A stretch of 6,776 nucleotides of DNA from NCBI GenBank assembly GCA_030066455.1, contig JASJBQ010000260.1:1-6776 (forward strand), in the 5' to 3' direction. How positions within the stretch are numbered: the stretch's first letter is position 1; every line of letters starts with the position of its first letter. Positions 4,021 to 6,776 of this stretch are shown here, one piece after another. A model generated the notes under the pieces. It ran no database searches, was not told the origin of the DNA, and saw only the letters and a program-made list of their open reading frames with translations. The position numbers and the translations under genes are program-made. This DNA is from Desulfobacterales bacterium (lineage in GTDB: Bacteria > Desulfobacterota > Desulfobacteria > Desulfobacterales > UBA5852).

Positions 4021-5673
4021 ATGCGTTTGGCTTTGCACCAAATTGACAGCCAGCGACAGGAATCGCTTTTCGCGGCCATGTCATGTCCTGACTTTTATCC
4101 GCATCCGGTGCGGTATGTTACGCAAAGGGAAACCCACATTTCAAAGGTCTTTTTAACGGGTGACTATGTCTATAAAATTAAAAAGGCCGTTGATTTGGGG
4201 TTTCTTGATTTCTCCAGCCTTGCCAAACGTTACCGATACTGCAACCTCGAGGTGGCGCTCAACCGCCGCTTGACCCGTCGGGTGTATCTGGGTGTGATTC
4301 CCATCACCTGGGCGGATGGCCGCTTCTGCCTATCCGGATCTGGCCGTGAGGCCGAGTTTGCCGTACGCATGCGGCAATTGCCTGAAGCCTGTTCCCTGGC
4401 TTCGCTGATTGAACAGGATCAAATCACCGCCGAACAGATCCAAACGCTTGCCTCGATCCTCACGGGATTCTACGTGCAACAGGGAAGCGTCAGCCGGGAG
4501 CGGGCGGCCGCTTCCCGGGAGAATCTCAAAGCGTTCTGCGAAGAGAACTTCAGACAAACGCGGGGGGCCGTCGGAAACGCCCTCAATGCCCAACTATATC
4601 GGGCCGTGCGATCCGCAACGGATTCATTTTTGACCCGCCGGAAAACCGTTTTCCAAAGCCGGATTGAAGGCGGCAAGATCTGCCATGGCCATGGTGATCT
4701 GCGTTCCAGTCACATCTACTTTACCGGCCCGGACCGTATTCAGGTCATCGATTGTATCGAATTCAATTCGCGCTTGCGACATATTGACATTGGTTCGGAC
4801 CTGGCTTTTCTGGCGATGGATCTGGATTTCAGGGGCGTCCCCGGTCTGGGTTCGATCCTGCTGGATGGGTACGTCCGACAGACAGGCGATTGGCAGGTCT
4901 ATGCCCTCCTGCCCTTTTACAAGTGCTACCGGGCGATGGTGCGCTGCAAAGTGAATTGCATCCGGATGGGAGCAAACCATCGCGGGGGAGAGGATCCGAC
5001 CGCCCTGCATACCAGAGCCGGGCGATATCTGGCCTTGGCGTACCGGTATGCGGAGCACTTCGGAAGACCAACGGTGTGGGTGCTTTGTGGGCTTCCCGGA
5101 GCCGGTAAGAGTTCGCTTGCTCGTATTCTATCGAAAAAGCTGGACCTGACCGCTCTGCGCTCGGATATTATCCGCAGGCAGCTTCGTGGGCGAGTCGCAA
5201 AAGAACAAACCGCCGTTTGTCCTGGCCACGACATCTACAGCCCGACGGCTCGTCGTCGTACATACGGTGAACTGATACGCCGGGCTCGCAATGCCCTGCT
5301 GCAGAGAAAATCGATCATCCTGGATGCCACCTTCAATCACCCGGTTTATCGGCGCCAAGTCCTTCAAATGGCAGATGGCGCAAGGTCCCGCGCGGTCTTT
5401 ATCGAGTGTACCGCACCGGACGATGTGCTGCAGGCGCGCCTCAGGCAGCGTGAGGGCACACCATCGGCTTCTGACGCACGTCGACATCACTTCGCGATGC
5501 TCAAACAAAGATATGTTCCCATGGACGGACTGGACCCCGCTCGACGTCTGCAGGTCAACACCACAGAGCCGATCGATAACTGCCTCCACTCGATATTGTC
5601 ATGGGACTACAAGGCCTCTCTAAAGTCGGTCGAAGGAACGAACCGCTATCCCCGATTTTGGGGCAGGAGGTAA
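4021..5673 (+). CDS. Bifunctional aminoglycoside phosphotransferase-like / P-loop kinase fusion protein
   Basis: This 550-residue cytoplasmic protein joins two kinase-type folds. Residues ~20-335 match the aminoglycoside-phosphotransferase-like domain (COG2187 type): FYPHPV and ETHISKVFLTGDYVYKIKKAVDLGFLDF near the start with candidate ATP-binding lysines K52/K54, HGDLRSSHIYF at 224-234 with catalytic D226, and metal-binding D244 in VIDCIEFNSRLRHID. Residues ~351-525 form a zeta-toxin/gluconate-kinase-like P-loop domain (COG0645 type), with Walker A GLPGAGKS at 357-364, RSDIIRRQL, and a strand in SIILDATFNHPVYRRQ. All key residues appear intact. The substrate is unknown for this widespread family, and drug resistance should not be assumed. 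ATG 4021 has a Shine-Dalgarno (GGGAG) 10 nt upstream; ATG 4078 (residue 20) is an alternative, but the family usually has some residues before YPHPV. The stop lies 2 nt before the universal stress protein start, so the two are almost certainly one operon. Confidence 0.92.
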   Translation: MRLALHQIDSQRQESLFAAMSCPDFYPHPVRYVTQRETHISKVFLTGDYVYKIKKAVDLGFLDFSSLAKRYRYCNLEVALNRRLTRRVYLGVIPITWADGRFCLSGSGREAEFAVRMRQLPEACSLASLIEQDQITAEQIQTLASILTGFYVQQGSVSRERAAASRENLKAFCEENFRQTRGAVGNALNAQLYRAVRSATDSFLTRRKTVFQSRIEGGKICHGHGDLRSSHIYFTGPDRIQVIDCIEFNSRLRHIDIGSDLAFLAMDLDFRGVPGLGSILLDGYVRQTGDWQVYALLPFYKCYRAMVRCKVNCIRMGANHRGGEDPTALHTRAGRYLALAYRYAEHFGRPTVWVLCGLPGAGKSSLARILSKKLDLTALRSDIIRRQLRGRVAKEQTAVCPGHDIYSPTARRRTYGELIRRARNALLQRKSIILDATFNHPVYRRQVLQMADGARSRAVFIECTAPDDVLQARLRQREGTPSASDARRHHFAMLKQRYVPMDGLDPARRLQVNTTEPIDNCLHSILSWDYKASLKSVEGTNRYPRFWGRR

Positions 5674-5675
5674 CC

Positions 5676-6701
5676 ATGTTCAAGACAATTCTGGCAGCAA
5701 CCGATCAAGTCGACGAGCGGGATACGGTGGTGGAAACGGCTGCACACCTGGCCGCCGTAAACCACGGCCAGCTTTTCATTCTCCATGTGCTCGAATCGGC
5801 TTCCACCCGCAACCGCCGAAGGGTCAAGCACGACGCAGCGGGCGAAGACATGCCATGCGATGTGGATTACGCCAACCGAATCCGACATCGACTGTTGGCT
5901 GCCCACCAGACGGCCGTCAATACAGCGCCCACCTCACAGATTCGTGTGGCCGCCGGTAATCCCTGGCAGGCAATTCTGCGCCGGGCGCGCAGGGACGATG
6001 CCGATCTCATCGTCATGGGACCGCACAGCGGCCGTGCCGTACCAAAAGGAGTCATCCGAACGGCAGGCAAGGTGGGGAGCACGGTGGAAGGCGTTATTCG
6101 GCGGGAAAAATGCCCGGTGATGATCGTCAATCCGAATCTGACCATGCCGTCCGTGCGATTCACGCGTATCCTCGTGGGTATTGATTTCTCGGAAGCCTGT
6201 GAGTGCGCCCTGTGCTTTGCGGGCCGGCTGGCCAAATTTCATGACGCCAGCGTATGCGTATTTCACATGATTCCCATCCCGCCTTACCCGAAGTACACCC
6301 GGCACGACTTTAAAGCGGATCAAAGCCGTTCAAACGAACGGTTGATGTATTTTTGTCGTTCATATCTGGAGGGTACGGGCTGGACCCACCATGTCGGAGG
6401 AGGTGTCCTCCCGCATGAAGAATTGCTGCACTACGCCGAAAAAGTCGGCGCGGACCTGATTGTACTTGGCTCGCACACCCGCCAATCAGAGGGGAAATGG
6501 TATCCCGGCAGTGTTGTGGAACGCGTGAGCTTCCGCTCGCAATGTCCGGTTGTCGTCATCAACGACCCCAAAGCGCTTCAGCCCTGGGAAGACATGCGAG
6601 CTTCGCTCGCCAGGGAGATGCCGTCTAAAGATCGACGCATACACGTATTTACCGGTCGGACCGCGCATTCATGGGTCGAGGATAATTGTTCCTGCCGGTA
6701 G
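5676..6701 (+). CDS. Universal stress protein with tandem UspA domains
   Basis: This 341-residue protein has two UspA domains in tandem, equivalent to a fused dimer. Domain 1 covers about residues 1-152 (MFKTILAATD to CPVMIVNP) and domain 2 about 163-300 (TRILVGIDFSEA to CPVVVIND). UspA proteins that bind ATP carry G-x2-G-x9-G(S/T). Domain 2 has a close match, G265-SH-T268-x9-G278-S279, with threonine for the second glycine. In domain 1 the equivalent loop runs G115-PH-S118 to G134-S135 and is about six residues longer, so nucleotide binding there may be altered or lost. A polar tail of ~40 residues follows domain 2 and ends in a cysteine pair (NCSCR). ATG 5676 is chosen because of the excellent Shine-Dalgarno GCAGGAGG (5663-5670); starting further upstream in frame at 5601 would add residues unlike the family. 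It is cotranscribed with the kinase fusion gene. Confidence 0.94.
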   Translation: MFKTILAATDQVDERDTVVETAAHLAAVNHGQLFILHVLESASTRNRRRVKHDAAGEDMPCDVDYANRIRHRLLAAHQTAVNTAPTSQIRVAAGNPWQAILRRARRDDADLIVMGPHSGRAVPKGVIRTAGKVGSTVEGVIRREKCPVMIVNPNLTMPSVRFTRILVGIDFSEACECALCFAGRLAKFHDASVCVFHMIPIPPYPKYTRHDFKADQSRSNERLMYFCRSYLEGTGWTHHVGGGVLPHEELLHYAEKVGADLIVLGSHTRQSEGKWYPGSVVERVSFRSQCPVVVINDPKALQPWEDMRASLAREMPSKDRRIHVFTGRTAHSWVEDNCSCR

Positions 6702-6729
6702 CGGTAGTTTCAAAGATCATGAAACGTTT

Positions 6730-6768
6730 AGGCAACCCGGCCTCTATTGGCCAACCATAGCCGGGCCT
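6730..6768 (+). terminator. Inverted repeat downstream of the stress operon, possible terminator
   Basis: About 30 nt after the stop, CCCGG (6736-6740) pairs with CCGGG (6761-6765) and CTAT (6744-6747) with ATAG (6757-6760). AGG (6730-6732) and CCT (6766-6768) can extend the base. Small bulges interrupt the stem, and the loop contains TTGGCCAA. A weaker hairpin, GTTTCA (6707-6712) with TGAAAC (6720-6725), precedes it. The window ends 8 nt later without a T-run, so a Rho-independent terminator is possible but not demonstrated. Confidence 0.35.
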
Positions 6769-6776
6769 GTGTACAG

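Noticed and set aside
3836..4084. 82-residue and 60-residue minus-strand ORFs between the pseudogene and the kinase fusion
   Set aside because: No ribosome site or recognisable motif, and both run into the start of the well-supported plus-strand gene; probably chance frames.
4021..5673. Calling the phosphotransferase/kinase fusion an antibiotic-resistance gene
   Set aside because: The N-terminal half shares a fold and motifs with aminoglycoside phosphotransferases, but this fused family is widespread in environmental bacteria and has no established drug substrate.
1044..6714. 11-nt direct repeat GTAGTTTCAAA at 1044-1054 and 6704-6714, both shortly after stop codons
   Set aside because: Several 11-mer repeat pairs are expected by chance in a window of this size, and no wider similarity surrounds the copies.

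Overview
The window looks like chromosomal DNA of a Gram-negative environmental bacterium, most plausibly a sulfate-reducing Desulfobacterota member (Desulfosarcina or Desulfobacteraceae-like). This is an inference from the gene types: a receiver/STAS/PilZ signalling cluster, an aminoglycoside-phosphotransferase/P-loop-kinase fusion next to a double universal stress protein, and a zinc-ribbon protein with a kinase-like domain. Nothing seen fixes the genus. No rRNA, tRNA, CRISPR array, transposase or complete insertion sequence was found.

Bases 1-1938 hold a compact plus-strand signalling block. It starts with a stand-alone response-regulator receiver (218-751), followed 3 nt later by a small STAS-like protein (755-1033). 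A 199-nt interval then carries a candidate 40-codon small ORF (1114-1236). Its stop overlaps the start of a stand-alone CBM48/isoamylase early-set protein (1233-1541). A PilZ protein, the usual c-di-GMP receptor fold (1609-1938), closes the block. The genes suggest phosphotransfer and second-messenger signalling, but no input kinase, diguanylate cyclase or DNA-binding output is present here.

Bases 1939-4020 are a zone of gene decay. On the minus strand lies a fragment of a cyclopropane-fatty-acyl-phospholipid synthase, cut at both ends and carrying a frameshift (1975-2404), preceded by a possible small basic ORF (2547-2741). On the plus strand is a zinc-ribbon plus kinase-like gene (3203-3754) with an in-frame amber codon and most of its C-lobe missing. 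Between them is about 460 nt without a convincing gene. That stretch contains the second copy of an 18-bp palindrome, ATGGGTA(T/G)TATTACCCAC, whose first copy sits at the left edge of the window. The pair is the best candidate for an undescribed regulatory site.

Bases 4021-6701 form a tight two-gene stress operon: a 550-residue phosphotransferase/P-loop kinase fusion and, 2 nt after its stop, a tandem-domain universal stress protein with a strong Shine-Dalgarno. An inverted repeat just after it (about 6730-6768) may be the end of the transcript.

No demonstrably new biological system is visible. The items most worth following up are the palindrome pair, the small ORF and alternative RNA hairpins ahead of the CBM48 gene, and the amber-interrupted zinc-ribbon/pseudokinase.
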